From assembly GCA_025531455.1 (NCBI GenBank), contig JAMYHL010000151.1, positions 1 to 39,140 on the forward strand: a stretch of 39,140 nucleotides of DNA, in the 5' to 3' direction. The position numbers were made by a program, and so were the translations under genes. The DNA comes from Apiotrichum sp. Y4204. Lineage: Eukaryota > Basidiomycota > Tremellomycetes > Trichosporonales > Trichosporonaceae. The number at the start of each line of letters is the position of its first letter. The stretch's first letter is position 1. The notes under the pieces are model-generated. The model did not search any database, had not been told where the DNA came from, and worked only from the letters and a program-made list of their open reading frames with translations. Positions 21,708 to 31,209 of this stretch are shown here, in pieces.

Positions 21708-23051
21708 ACACCCTTTGCAACCATTTGCGAGGCATATGGAACGCAAACCCTGTGCCTCAGAGGCACCCCAGAGCAAAGACGCAGGTGGGAGCGCAGAATG
21801 AGGACAAGGGGTGGTGACCAGCCCTCGGGTCATGGCGTCGTTTGCGTTCCTCGTAGCACCACTGCCTGTTGTCGACCCGACCGTCGGGTGCGCAGCAAGC
21901 ATTGTGATCGACCCGTTGGGCGCGGTGGTTTCATTCCGATGGCCCCCGTCTGCACACACGTCCTCTCTCGTCTCCTCCAGCTCTTCTTTTCCTTCTGTTG
22001 CTGGTCTCCATCGCCTCCTTCCCCACATAACCCCTTTACACCTCCCCTCATCCCCCCTCTTCATCTCACTGCGCCGCTATCCTCTGCCCTTGTGCTTTAC
22101 TCACACGGCACCCAGTCCAACACCACCGGCGCCGCACGTACCTCTTGACTGCTTCCGGCCCTGGACGTTTCCTCGGCTACTCGCAGCACGCAGAAGCTCC
22201 ACTAGAGCAGAGGTTGTCGTTCGTCCGTCGACACACACTCCTCTCGCATTGTCATCTGGGTGTCGTCCTCCTCGATTCCTCCTTGTTTCTAGCGATTCAA
22301 ACGGCGTGCTCTTTCCCCTGCCTGCCTTTGATCTTCCCACATCGGATCCCTTTGCGCCTGGTCGACGCACTCGTCGTCGTCTATTCTCTCCTTCTTGATC
22401 ACCATCAGCTGCTCTCTGTGAGGAAAAAATCACCAACACCACAACCACTCCGTCCACACTAGCCTGTTCATCGCGAACTCTCACCTTACCCATCCCACCG
22501 CGGACACAGATATCTCTCCCATTCGCCATCGGTGCCGCCGCTGCGCACAACCCCGATCTCCCCTCCTGCCCCCAGCCCCCGCCACGACCAGATTGGCTTC
22601 CCGCGCAGCCGCCTCGACCAACGACGCACAGTCTCGCACAGACCCCCACCTGCTGAGGTTTGCAACGAAGGCCTGCTCGTGGCGTGTCCAGTTGAGCAAT
22701 CACCAGTGTCACAGTGTAGCACTGTAGACGCACTCCATTCCGAGCTGCGTTCCACCTCTCCACCACAACCCAACCCTCCCAGCACTCGTTTCAACCCCTG
22801 CTCCGTTCCCCCGGACAACTAGACAACAACACCACAGCTGACGTAGGTTTGCGCAACACCGAGGCGAGAACGGGCGCTGACATGAATGCCTTGATTTGAA
22901 TACATCGTGATTGATTCCCTCGCGCCCGGTTTTCCTCACCCACCGCCGCCATCGGGCCTCCCCCCGTTCACGTTGTTCCACCGCCCTTGGGTTCCCACAC
23001 TTTGCATATCTCACATTAGTCCATCAGTCACTACTCACCGTTCCGTTCACG

Positions 23052-24261
23052 ATGGCTACCTCGCAGGCGGAGATCCAGGAGAAGATTACGGCCGCGCGGC
23101 GAGAGGCTGATGGTCTCAAAGACAAAATTCGCGCGGCCAAGGACCAGACGGCAGACACCAGTCGTGCGTGTTGCAATGGGTCTCTGAGAGATACCATCTC
23201 CCAGTGCTGACTCCCAGTGCGAGCAATGGCCAATGACACCCCTCCGCTACCCCGCCTGTCTCTCAAAGTTCGACGCACACTCAAAGGCCACCTGGCCAAG
23301 ATTTATGCCCTTCATTGGTCGGCAGACAAACGGCACTTGGTGTCCGCGTCGCAGGATGGCAAGCTTATTGTGTGGGACGCATACACCACAAACAAGGTCC
23401 ATGCCATACCGCTCAGGTCATCATGGGTCATGACCTGCGCATACTCCCCCTCTGGATCGTTTGTCGCATGTGGTGGTCTTGACAACATTTGCACAATCTA
23501 CTCACTTCGCGGTGCCGGCCCCGGACAGCCCGCGGGCCACGCCCGGGTCGCCCGCGAATTGAGCGCCCACACCGGGTACCTGTCGTGCTGCCGTTTCCTC
23601 AACGACCGCCAGATTATCACCTCGTCGGGTGACATGACCTGCATGCTCTGGGACATTGAGCAGGGCACCCGAACCACAGAGTTTAACGACCACACCGGCG
23701 ACGTCATGAGCATCTCGCTTGCACCAAATGGCAACCCAAACCTCTTCGTCTCGGGCGCCTGCGACTCGACCGCCAAGGTCTGGGACATCCGTACGGGCAA
23801 GCCTGTGCAGACGTTTACCGGCCACGAGTCGGACATTAATGCTGTCAGGTATGTGGTGTTGAGATGATGTTTTCCCGAGCACCAAACTAATCCCATCCAG
23901 CTTCTTCCCCAACGGCGACGCGTTCGCGACTGGATCCGACGACGCAACATGCAAGCTCTTTGACCTGCGCGCCGACCGTGAACTGAACACGTACCAGCAC
24001 GACAACATCCTCTGTGGCATCACGTCGGTTGCATTCTCCATCTCGGGTCGCGTCCTCTTTGCGGGCTATGACGACTACAACTGCAATGTGTGGGACACAC
24101 TCAAGGGCGAGCGCATAGGTGTCCTGGCCGGCCACGACAACCGTGTGTCGTGTCTCGGCGTCAGCGGCGACGGCATTGCGCTGTGCACTGGATCCTGGGA
24201 CAGTCTTCTCAAGGTGAGTTGCGGAAAGCTGACGCCTAACTCACTCCAGATCTGGTCGTGA
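23052..24261 (+). CDS. GPB1: Heterotrimeric G-protein beta subunit
   Basis: Exons 23052-23163, 23218-23848, 23901-24213 and 24250-24261 give 355 residues, the usual size for this family. An N-terminal coiled coil (about residues 3-40), which in this family binds G-gamma, leads into the conserved TSLRAM and [17 protein letters not shown]. Seven WD40 blades follow, each closing with a WD-like pair (for example LIVWDA, CMLWDI, KVWDI, NVWDT) and ending KIWS. The chain is nearly collinear with fungal and animal G-beta proteins. G-beta works with G-gamma at the plasma membrane; in Tremellomycetes it carries pheromone signalling to the mating MAP kinase cascade. Introns are 54, 52 and 36 nt, and the last coding exon is only 12 nt (Ile-Trp-Ser-stop). 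About 6 kb without genes lies upstream. Confidence 0.97.
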
Positions 24262-24756
24262 TTATCTCCTCTGGGTTCTCGCATACGATCCACAGGCGTC
24301 TCGTCCGCAAAGTATACCTGGCCCTTGCCGCTTATTTCTGGCGTCCCCCCGCCCTCCCCGCCCGGCGCGGCGCCTTGCCCATTCTCATTCCCATTCATTC
24401 GCGCGCTACTACCATCACCTGCCGGCGCCTACGCCCTTGACGACCATCGATCTCCAATCTCTTTTACACCTGTGCTCATCTTCCACTTCCACTTATATAT
24501 ATAGGATCCCGTGTAGAACCGTCCTAGTGTTGCGTCCCCGTCCGGCTTGTAGCTGCGGGGCGCCTGATCAAGAACAGGCCAGGCGCATGCATAATATAGC
24601 TCCTCAAGAGAGAAGGTGGATACCGCGGGCGGGACGCGATAGCGTTGAATTTGATGACCGCGCTCAGGCCGCTGTCGTGCCAGAAAGGGCATGCTGAGAC
24701 GCAAAAGCACATATCACTCCCTCACAGTCATCTCAAATCACGCAACATATACATGT
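24262..24756. other. GPB1-ZNG1 convergent spacer
   Basis: These 495 bases hold the two 3' UTRs. A TATATATATA run lies near 24495. No gene or stable repeat is supported. Confidence 0.6.
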
Positions 24757-26368
24757 CTAAATACCCACAAACTGGGCAACCAGCTGCGCAAGACGGGCAT
24801 CTACCCCGCGGCCGATGAACACGACCTTTGGCTCGGGGTGTTCCCCGGGTGGCATCTCACGCACCTCAAACAGGTCGTCGACGCCCTGTATGAGCCGCCC
24901 GCTCCCGTCCTGAAGGACGACATAGCCCTTTGTGCGGAGCACGTCCGGCTTGACCGTCTCGCCCTCTGGTGGGCTGTCGCCAGGCCATGTTCGGCGCCAG
25001 AGGAGGTCCTCGACGGCGGTGGTGAGGCGCGCAAACTGCGCATCGTCCAGTGTCGGGGGGAGGGGCACGACAGCCGTGGCGATCGCGTTCGGTCCCGTTG
25101 CGTGTGAAGAATGCTTGTGGTCGTGGTCGGTGTGTGGGTCAGAACAGCAGGGCGCGGCGTCCTCGAGCCCCGCGACCGTCGGCGACGTGAATGCGCGGAG
25201 GTTGAACAGCGCGTCGAGGGATACATTTCCTTTAACGGTGCGGTGGACGCGGAGGGTGGGGTTGATATCGCGTACGGCGGCGGCGACGGCGTCGAGCTCG
25301 GGGGGCGTCACGAGGTCGGTCTTGTTCAGCAAAATGACGTCGGCGCAGGCGACCTGTTTCTGGGCCTCGTTTGGTCCGTCGGCGCGTTCTTCGGATAGTT
25401 GCTACTGTGAGTTTTAAATCGGGGGGGGGCGTACTTTGAGAATGTTGCGCGAGTCGACGACGCAGATGACGCTGTCGAGCACGAGGTCGCCCATCTCCTC
25501 GTTTGTCCAGAAGTCCTTTGCGATCGGGGCTGGGGTGAGTACTGGCAGAGGTGACTTGGCGCTACGCTATAGATCAGTTTTATTTACTTACCAGGATCAG
25601 CGAGGCCCGTGAGCTCCACGACGACCCAGTCAATGTTCTCGCGCTGCGCGGCGACCATCTCCTCGATCGCGGCGATTCCCATGTCCTTGAACGAGCAGCA
25701 CAGGCAGCCGTTCGGGAGAGAAAGCATGTTGTTGGACGGCGCGTTCGGGTCGTTTGGGTTGGACATCTGGAGCGACTTGGCTGCGGATCAGAGATTGAGG
25801 CCCGGGTAGATGCCAGCACGTACCCTCTATATCTGTCGTGTCGCCGAAATCTGCGGTTAGAAAAGAGGGATTGAGGCGCGGCTCACCGTTCATGCAGACT
25901 GCGATGCGGTAGCCGTGCTCCGCTGTGAGGATGTAGCTGGTGTGAACGAGTAACTCGGGAGACTGCTACAGCTTGCAAGTTGAGGTTTCTGGCCGTTTCG
26001 CCTCGGCGTCTTCCTCCTTCTCCTGCTCAGTCCTCTTGCTTTCCCTTCTCCTACCGTCACGGTACCCCCTCTCCTCTTATAACACTCCTCCCCCCCCCCC
26101 CCCCCCCCCCCCCCCCGCCCCCCTAAAGAAACTCCCTCCCCCTCGCCGCTCATCCCACTCACTCAAGCAGCGTACTCTTCCCGGCCCCCAAATACCCCGT
26201 CAGCAGAGTAAGCGGCACTTTGGAGCGGTTCAGCCGCCGTCCACCGGCATCAAACTCGGGCTGCGCGCGCCCCGGCGTCTCCTCCGCACTGATCTCTAGT
26301 AGTCTGCTGTCAGCCTATACGATAGCATTCGGGGGGACGTACTGCGGCACGTCGTCGTTGTCGCCCAT
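24757..26368 (-). CDS. ZNG1: Zng1/CBWD-type COG0523 zinc-transfer GTPase
   Basis: Minus-strand exons are 26368-26343, 26303-26163, 25936-25887, 25850-25824, 25780-25592, 25529-25435 and 25401-24757, giving 390 residues. Motifs in order: Walker A GYLGAGKST (45-53), NDFGDTTDIE (72-81), metal-binding GCLCC (106-110), ELTGLADPAPI, and the base-specifying NKTD. A Cys/His-rich stretch, CCSDPHTDHDHKHSSH, lies before the C-terminal CobW domain. Zng1 proteins use GTP to hand zinc to type I methionine aminopeptidase. Human and yeast forms recognise the client through an N-terminal CPELVPI-type motif; here VPQLLEI (residues 7-13) sits in that place. Introns are 39, 226, 36, 43, 62 and 33 nt; two contain long guanine/cytosine homopolymers. 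The gene is divergent from the mitochondrial AsnRS, with 220 bases between the two ATGs. Confidence 0.93.
25421..25429. repeat. G9 run in ZNG1 intron 6
   Basis: Nine G on the plus strand, so nine C in the transcript, immediately after the donor GTACG of a 33-nt intron. About a quarter of that intron is homopolymer. Confidence 0.9.
26090..26123. repeat. C27-G-C6 homopolymer tract in ZNG1 intron 2
   Basis: Twenty-seven uninterrupted C on the plus strand, then G and six more C. In the ZNG1 transcript this is a long G run inside the 226-nt second intron. The exact length of such runs is often uncertain in assemblies. Confidence 0.9.
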
Positions 26369-26588
26369 CGTGAAAAAATAGTGGATAGAGTGGATAGAGT
26401 AATGGCAACATTGCGTTCTTCGCGTTGCGCGTAATCTCGACGACTGCTCCATCGGGGCCCCGGCGGAACCAATCTCGAGATCCGCGGATCGGCAAGCTGC
26501 AAAAGTCGGGCTAGTCGGGCTTTCGAGGATCTCGAAGGTCGAGAAGAACAACAACACTCTTATCAATCTCCATCTCCCTACCATCCCG
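26369..26588. promoter_or_regulatory. Divergent promoter between ZNG1 and SLM5
   Basis: Only 220 bases separate the two start codons. Two adjacent copies of the 9-mer TGGATAGAG (26382-26390 and 26391-26399) sit in the ZNG1 leader, giving two GATA cores 9 bases apart. I see no clear TATA box on either side. Confidence 0.55.
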
Positions 26589-28174
26589 ATGCGCGCGTCC
26601 GCCGCCCTCCGCGCGCTCCCGCGCACCGTGCGCGCTGTGCTCGCCGACGGCGCCGCGCTGGCACCCTCTTCCTCCACTTCCTCACCCTCTTCCTCCACTT
26701 CCCCCTCCTCTGACTCCCCGCCCACCTCCATCCCGGCCGAGGTTCATGGCTGGGTACGCACGCTCCGTGCGCACAAGAACATCTCTTTTGCCGAGGTCGA
26801 CGACGGGAGCGGCGGCGCAGTGCAGGCCGTGCTCCGCGGTGCCGTGCGCGACGGGTGCGTGGGGGTTAGTTGTCGTATACTGACGGCAGGATCGCCCCGG
26901 GCACGTCGGTGCGGCTGGCGGGCGAGCTCCGTCCCTCGCGCGGCGCGGGACAGGCGCTCGAGCTTGTCGTTTCTGATGCAGAACTCCTCGGCGCGTGTGG
27001 CGACGACTTTCCGATCCAGAAAAAGGCTCTCCCTCCGCCCGTACTTAGGGAACACGCACACCTCCGCTTCCGCGCAGGCTCTACAGCCGCGGTGATGCGC
27101 GTGCGCGACGCGCTCGCGCGCGACTTCCACGACTGGTTTGAGGAGCACGAGTTTGTGCACGTCCACACGCCGCTGCTCACTGCGTCGGACTGCGAGGGCG
27201 CCGGCGAGGTGTTTACGCTTGCCCAGAGCCTGCCCCCTGCGAATCCCTCTTCCCCGCCGGCATTTTTCCCCCGCCCAGTCAACCTCACCGTCTCGGGACA
27301 ACTCCACCTCGAGGCGCCGACGCACGCGCTCACGCGCGCATACACCCTCTCGCCGTGCTTCCGCGCCGAACCGAGCCAGACGAGCCGCCACCTCGCGGAA
27401 TTCTACATGCTCGAAGCGGAAGTCGCCTTCGTGTCGAGCCTTGGCGCGCTGTGCGATGTCGTAGAGGACGGAATGCGGGATACCCTCCGCTCCCTCCTTT
27501 CGGGGACGGGCGGGCGCGCGGCGCGCGCACGCGCAGACATCACCGCGATTGCGGGGTACACTGCCGCGACGGAGGAGGAGGCGCTCGCTGCCTCGGGCAC
27601 AAAGGCGCGCGTTGCGCCCGTCGACCAGCTCGGCGTGCTTTCCGCTGCGATTGCCGAGCCCTTCGCACGGATAACCTACACCGACGCGATGGCCCTCCTG
27701 GAGGAAGAGCACGCAAAGGAGCCATTTGCGATCGCGCCAGAGTGGGACGAGGGCCTGAGCAGCGAACACGAAAAGTGGCTCGCAGGCGTGCACTTTGGCC
27801 GGCCGACGTTTGTCACCCACTACCCTGCGGCGATGAAGCCGTTCTACATGCTCCCCTCGTCGGCGGCGGCGGACGCACCTCCCGAGTCGCGCGGGCCGAC
27901 CGTCGCGGCATTCGACCTCCTCTTCCCCGGCATTGGCGAGATGTGCGGCGGCTCGCTGCGCGAACACCGCCTCGACGCCTTGCTGGCTGCCATCAAGGCG
28001 CAGGGCCTCGCTCAGGAAGAGTATAGCTGGTACCTCGACCTGCGCCGCTTCGGGACCGTCCCCCACGGAGGCTGGGGCATGGGCTGGGAGCGCTGGGTGT
28101 GCTACGTCGCGGGCGTGGCGAATGTGCGCGACGTTGTCGCGTTCCCCCGCTGGGCGGGCAGCTGCCGCTTCTAA
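26589..28174 (+). CDS. SLM5: Mitochondrial asparaginyl-tRNA synthetase
   Basis: Exons 26589-26854 and 26890-28174 give 516 residues. The N-terminus is Arg/Ala/Leu-rich without acidic residues in the first 19 (MRASAALRALPRTVRAVLA), a likely mitochondrial presequence, followed by a Ser/Pro linker. The OB-fold anticodon-binding domain (VHGWVRTLRAHKNISFAEV) comes next. The class II catalytic core has HTPLLT, VSGQLHLE, motif 2 FRAEPSQTSRHLAEFYMLEAE split by no intron, and motif 3 GGWGMGWERW with its invariant Arg. The enzyme charges tRNA-Asn in the mitochondrial matrix. The first conserved block is joined across a 35-nt intron that restores DGIAPGTSVRLAGELRPS. A Ser/Pro-rich insert (SLPPANPSSPPAFFPRP) precedes the QLHLE block. 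AspRS is less likely given the motif 2/3 wording and overall resemblance to yeast Slm5. Confidence 0.92.
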
Positions 28175-28511
28175 TCACCTGCCGCCGCAGTTATCATAGA
28201 CCATAGACCCCCCCTCTCATTTGTTCTTGCTTTCCATTTTCATTGTCCGGTGCATCATCTCTCACAGGTATACTGGACATTGGGCATATCATCCTACCAA
28301 TCCGGGATCTACTGGCTCCGTGCGTGTCTAGCGGCGCCGGGCCGTGGCGGGACTTTGACGTCGGTTATCGGCCGTATGGGCGCCTGGCAGGGTTGTGTTG
28401 TGGTTGTATGATTGTGGGGTTTCCTCTGTCGTTCTTCAAGGGTACGCAGATGCTGTGCTGCGTCTCGCCGTCTCGCACCACTTTGCACACCTTGCACTCG
28501 CTACACGTAGA
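28175..28511. other. SLM5-lactonase convergent spacer
   Basis: These 337 bases should contain both 3' UTRs. No open frame with family support and no repeat is visible. Confidence 0.6.
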
Positions 28512-29956
28512 TTAAGCCTCAGACTCGGCGAGGCGCGCGGCCGCCCGCCTCTTCGCCGCCTCGACCGCCTCCTCGGCCTCCTTCTGGTTGTCCACCCAGC
28601 GCCACGTCGTTGGCGGGTACTGCGTCTTGCTCGCCGCCTCGGCATCTGCGAACCAGAATACAAGACCGGGCGCACTGCGGGTTAGTATATTACTGAATGG
28701 GGCCAGTAATGCCAGTGACTCACGCTGGGCGCACGCGCGAACAGGGCAGACCGGTCTCCGGCTCGTCGAGGACGGTGCTCAGCAGCGCCGCCTTTTCGGG
28801 GCCGGAGACGACAAAGACCGCGCGGTAGCAGTGGTTGAGAACCGGGATGCTGTGTGTCAGTAGAGATCAGAAGCAGATTGGCGTCACAGGGGACAGGGAA
28901 GCTCTCCAGCCTGATCAGGCGCCGCTCCGGAATGGCGTCCCGTCCACAGTTGTGGTACACGACAATCAAGAACGTGGGCCGCCTTGTGGGCCACCTCATC
29001 GTGGCCGTCCACCGCCCCTAGACGCCCTTGCTCTCGCCCTCGCCCTCGCCTTCGAGCAAGCTTTTCCCGCCCTTCTTCCCCGCTCACACTACTCACGTCA
29101 TTGTGATACGGCGCTTGGGACCGTTAGGCGCATCATCCAACGAGGTGACCCAGGCATCGCGCTCGGAGAGCACCTCGTGTCCCCTGAAGAGGGAGCAGGT
29201 CTCGCCCTCGACACCCATGCCGAGGAGCATGAGATCAAAAGTCGGGTAGCGTGCGGCATTGGATGCGGCAAAGTGGTTGACAAGCTGCTTCTCGTAGTCA
29301 TCCGCGAGCTCCTCGAGATCGTCCAGGTAGTCGACATTGATCCTGTGGATCTGGTTCTCGGGAATCGGGACGTGCTGGAGGAACGAGACGTAGTTGGAGT
29401 GGTAGTTGGAGTCCTCCGAGTCGAGGGGCACGGCACGCTCGTCGCAGAAGAAGATCTCCCTGGGGGGTCAGTATGTGAGTTCTGAGCATGTGCGCGGGCA
29501 TTGCCAAGGATCCAATTGGAATGAGAGCGCAATCAGCACAGCACAAATGCACGCCGGGCATCCCTATCCGACATATGCCGCGCAGATGGTAATCGCGCAC
29601 GTACCACTTGTCCCACTGCACGTTCTGCTGGTTGGCGAGTCCGCGGAGGTTGGCAGCGAGCGAACCACCCGAGAGCGCGAGCGTAAACTTGCCGCGCTTG
29701 TCGACCGCGTCGCGCTGTGCCTTGATCACAAAGTTGGCGAGCGAGTCTGGTGTCAGACATCCGAGGACGGAAGCGGGGTGGATGATGTATGATGTATGAG
29801 GTATGGACCATTGTGGCAAAATGACTCATGGCTGGTCTGGCACATGTCCCGATGCAGCCGGCGGCAGCTGCATAGCAATTCTCGCTACTCACCGACAAGA
29901 GTCTCATTGTCCTTGAACGAGTAGAAGACGGGCGGGGCGGGGGGCGGAGGCGGCAT
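28512..29956 (-). CDS. SOL3: 6-phosphogluconolactonase (Sol family) with altered GHT motif
   Basis: Minus-strand exons are 29956-29893, 29746-29605, 29459-29097, 28849-28724 and 28674-28512, giving 285 residues. Family motifs present: [49 protein letters not shown] and [12 protein letters not shown]. This enzyme hydrolyses 6-phosphogluconolactone in the oxidative pentose phosphate pathway in the cytosol. The usual active-site motif G-x-G-x-D-G-H-T-x-S-L-F-P here reads [14 protein letters not shown]: Asp is Glu and the expected catalytic His is Glu (codon GAG on the minus strand). The rest of the fold is intact, with no stop or frameshift, so this is not simple decay. It could be a divergent enzyme or a non-catalytic paralogue. 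Introns are 146, 145, 247 and 49 nt. An N-terminal poly-Pro stretch is extra. Confidence 0.9.
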
Positions 29957-30015
29957 CGTGGAAAGGAGAAGAGGTGGGGTGTGTAACGGCGGCCTCACGG
30001 ATAGGAGGGTGAGGT

Positions 30016-30045
30016 GAGTCGAGTCGATTCGATTCGATTCGATTC
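30016..30045. repeat. Pentanucleotide array (GAGTC)2(GATTC)4
   Basis: Six consecutive 5-bp units, about 60 bases upstream of the lactonase ATG, so probably within its promoter or 5' leader. Confidence 0.9.
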
Positions 30046-30574
30046 GGTGATGCAACTGCCGTGTGGACGGGAGTGCTTTGCTGGAAACTAGAGTTGAGTG
30101 TGTGGGATGCGGACGCAAGAGACCGTAGAGATTGCCTGTGGGGAGTGGGTGTCTGCGTGTGTGGCAGTGGATGGTGAGCAAAGGGAGAGTGATGGTGAGA
30201 ACGAAAGATATGGGAGAGACACTGGGTGGGGGAGAGGGGAGAGGGAGGGAGAGAGTGCGTGTGTGTGTGCGTGCGTGCGGTGAGGCGTGGTTGGCGGAGG
30301 TTCAAAGTGGTGGGTGCTTTTCTCCACAGCGTGGGAGCGCTTTTTCAATCAGAACAGGAGTTGCGGCCTCTTTTTACGGGACCCCCCTTGTCCTGTACGT
30401 CTTCTTCTTTTCGGCACGTTTTTTTTTTTTTCTTCTTGTGTGTCATGTCTCACTCTCAACGACGACAACAACAGTGAACAACGTCAATGACAGCATCCAG
30501 GCAGGCAAGACAGAGGACATGCATGGCAATATCCTGATGTGTGTGGGTGTTGTCTCTCGCACCTCTAGTGTTCT

Positions 30575-30604
30575 GGATAAGGATAAGGATGAGGATGAGG
30601 GTGA
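30575..30604. repeat. Hexamer array (GGATAA)2(GGATGA)2GGGTGA
   Basis: Five 6-bp units in a row; the first two contain GATA cores. It lies in the lactonase/CBP4 divergent spacer, about 600 bases from either start codon. Confidence 0.85.
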
Positions 30605-31209
30605 ATATTATGACGCTTGCTGCGCTGCTGTTGCCCGACTTCTTTGCTTGCTTCACCTCCTCCTCCTCCTCCCAGGGCGTCATGCCGCGGGCACGACGTC
30701 ACTCGCACCCACTCTGTCCTGCCCTCGCACTCGGTCCCGTGCTCGCATCCACGCCGCCCTCGGTCTTCGAACCGGTGCATCTCCGACTCCGTCTCCGTAC
30801 TCCGGTCAATCCGGCACGCGGGTGACTGCGATGCATACATGTACCATGTCTCGGAGTCGGAGTGTGCTTGTTGGATGCTCGGTGTTATCCGGGAGGATTG
30901 CGGTTGTATAACTGCAAAGGGATGCTCAGGATAGCCCAGGAGAAGCCCAGGATGGACAAGGGGAAGGGAGGGTCTAGACCACCAGGGATGCAATAAGGAA
31001 ACATCCTAATGCCTTCTCGCGTGAAATGACGAAACTGTAATGCTCCTTTCCTAATACCCTCTATAATCCACTCTGACCAACAAGAGGCAAGATGTTATCG
31101 AATTCTGCAGACCTCACATCATTCTTGGCCGTGGGCCTTCTTGTTCGGTGACAAAAAAGTCGATAATATCTTATCATCTCGACTACCACCACCATACCCA
31201 ACAACAACA

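Larger units (their letters stand above)
17042..23051. other. Gene-poor 6-kb region upstream of GPB1
   Basis: I find no gene with family support. The longest open frames (for example 19465-20286 plus and 20347-21066 minus) read as random Arg/Pro/Leu-rich text with no domain. Content seen: a GATC-dense segment at 17.7-19.3 kb, three TTGCAAAG words near 19.25 kb, a stem-loop at 21677-21707, and from about 19.8 kb onward a plus strand increasingly rich in C/T, especially 21.95-22.5 kb. The right part probably holds the promoter and perhaps a long leader or leader introns of GPB1. A non-coding transcript is possible but not shown. Confidence 0.6.
29957..31209. promoter_or_regulatory. Divergent spacer between the lactonase and CBP4
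   Basis: No gene is supported in these 1253 bases. From left to right: a GAGTC/GATTC pentamer array close to the lactonase start, a G/A-rich then GT-rich stretch at about 30225-30285, a T run near 30419-30432, a GGATAA-type hexamer array at 30575-30604, then mixed sequence. The first part is probably the lactonase promoter and leader, the last part the CBP4 promoter. Confidence 0.5.

Noticed and set aside
21640..21720. tRNA gene at the A/B-box-like hairpin
   Set aside because: No acceptor, anticodon and T arms can be drawn together at normal spacing on either strand.
21438..22398. Overlapping frames on both strands upstream of GPB1
   Set aside because: They arise from the pyrimidine strand bias (Ser/Pro/Leu on plus, Gly/Arg/Glu on minus).
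10825..23051. Retrotransposon or DNA transposon in the gene-poor DNA
   Set aside because: No reverse transcriptase, integrase or transposase motif, and no terminal direct or inverted repeats that I could see.
26744..28066. 440-codon minus-strand frame opposite the mitochondrial AsnRS
   Set aside because: Arg/Ala-rich with no motif, whereas the plus strand has all class II synthetase motifs.
30016..30604. Telomere-like or CRISPR-like repeats
   Set aside because: Units are short perfect microsatellites without spacers and are internal to a gene-rich stretch.
30132..30911. 259-codon plus-strand frame between the lactonase and CBP4
   Set aside because: Runs through microsatellites and has no domain.
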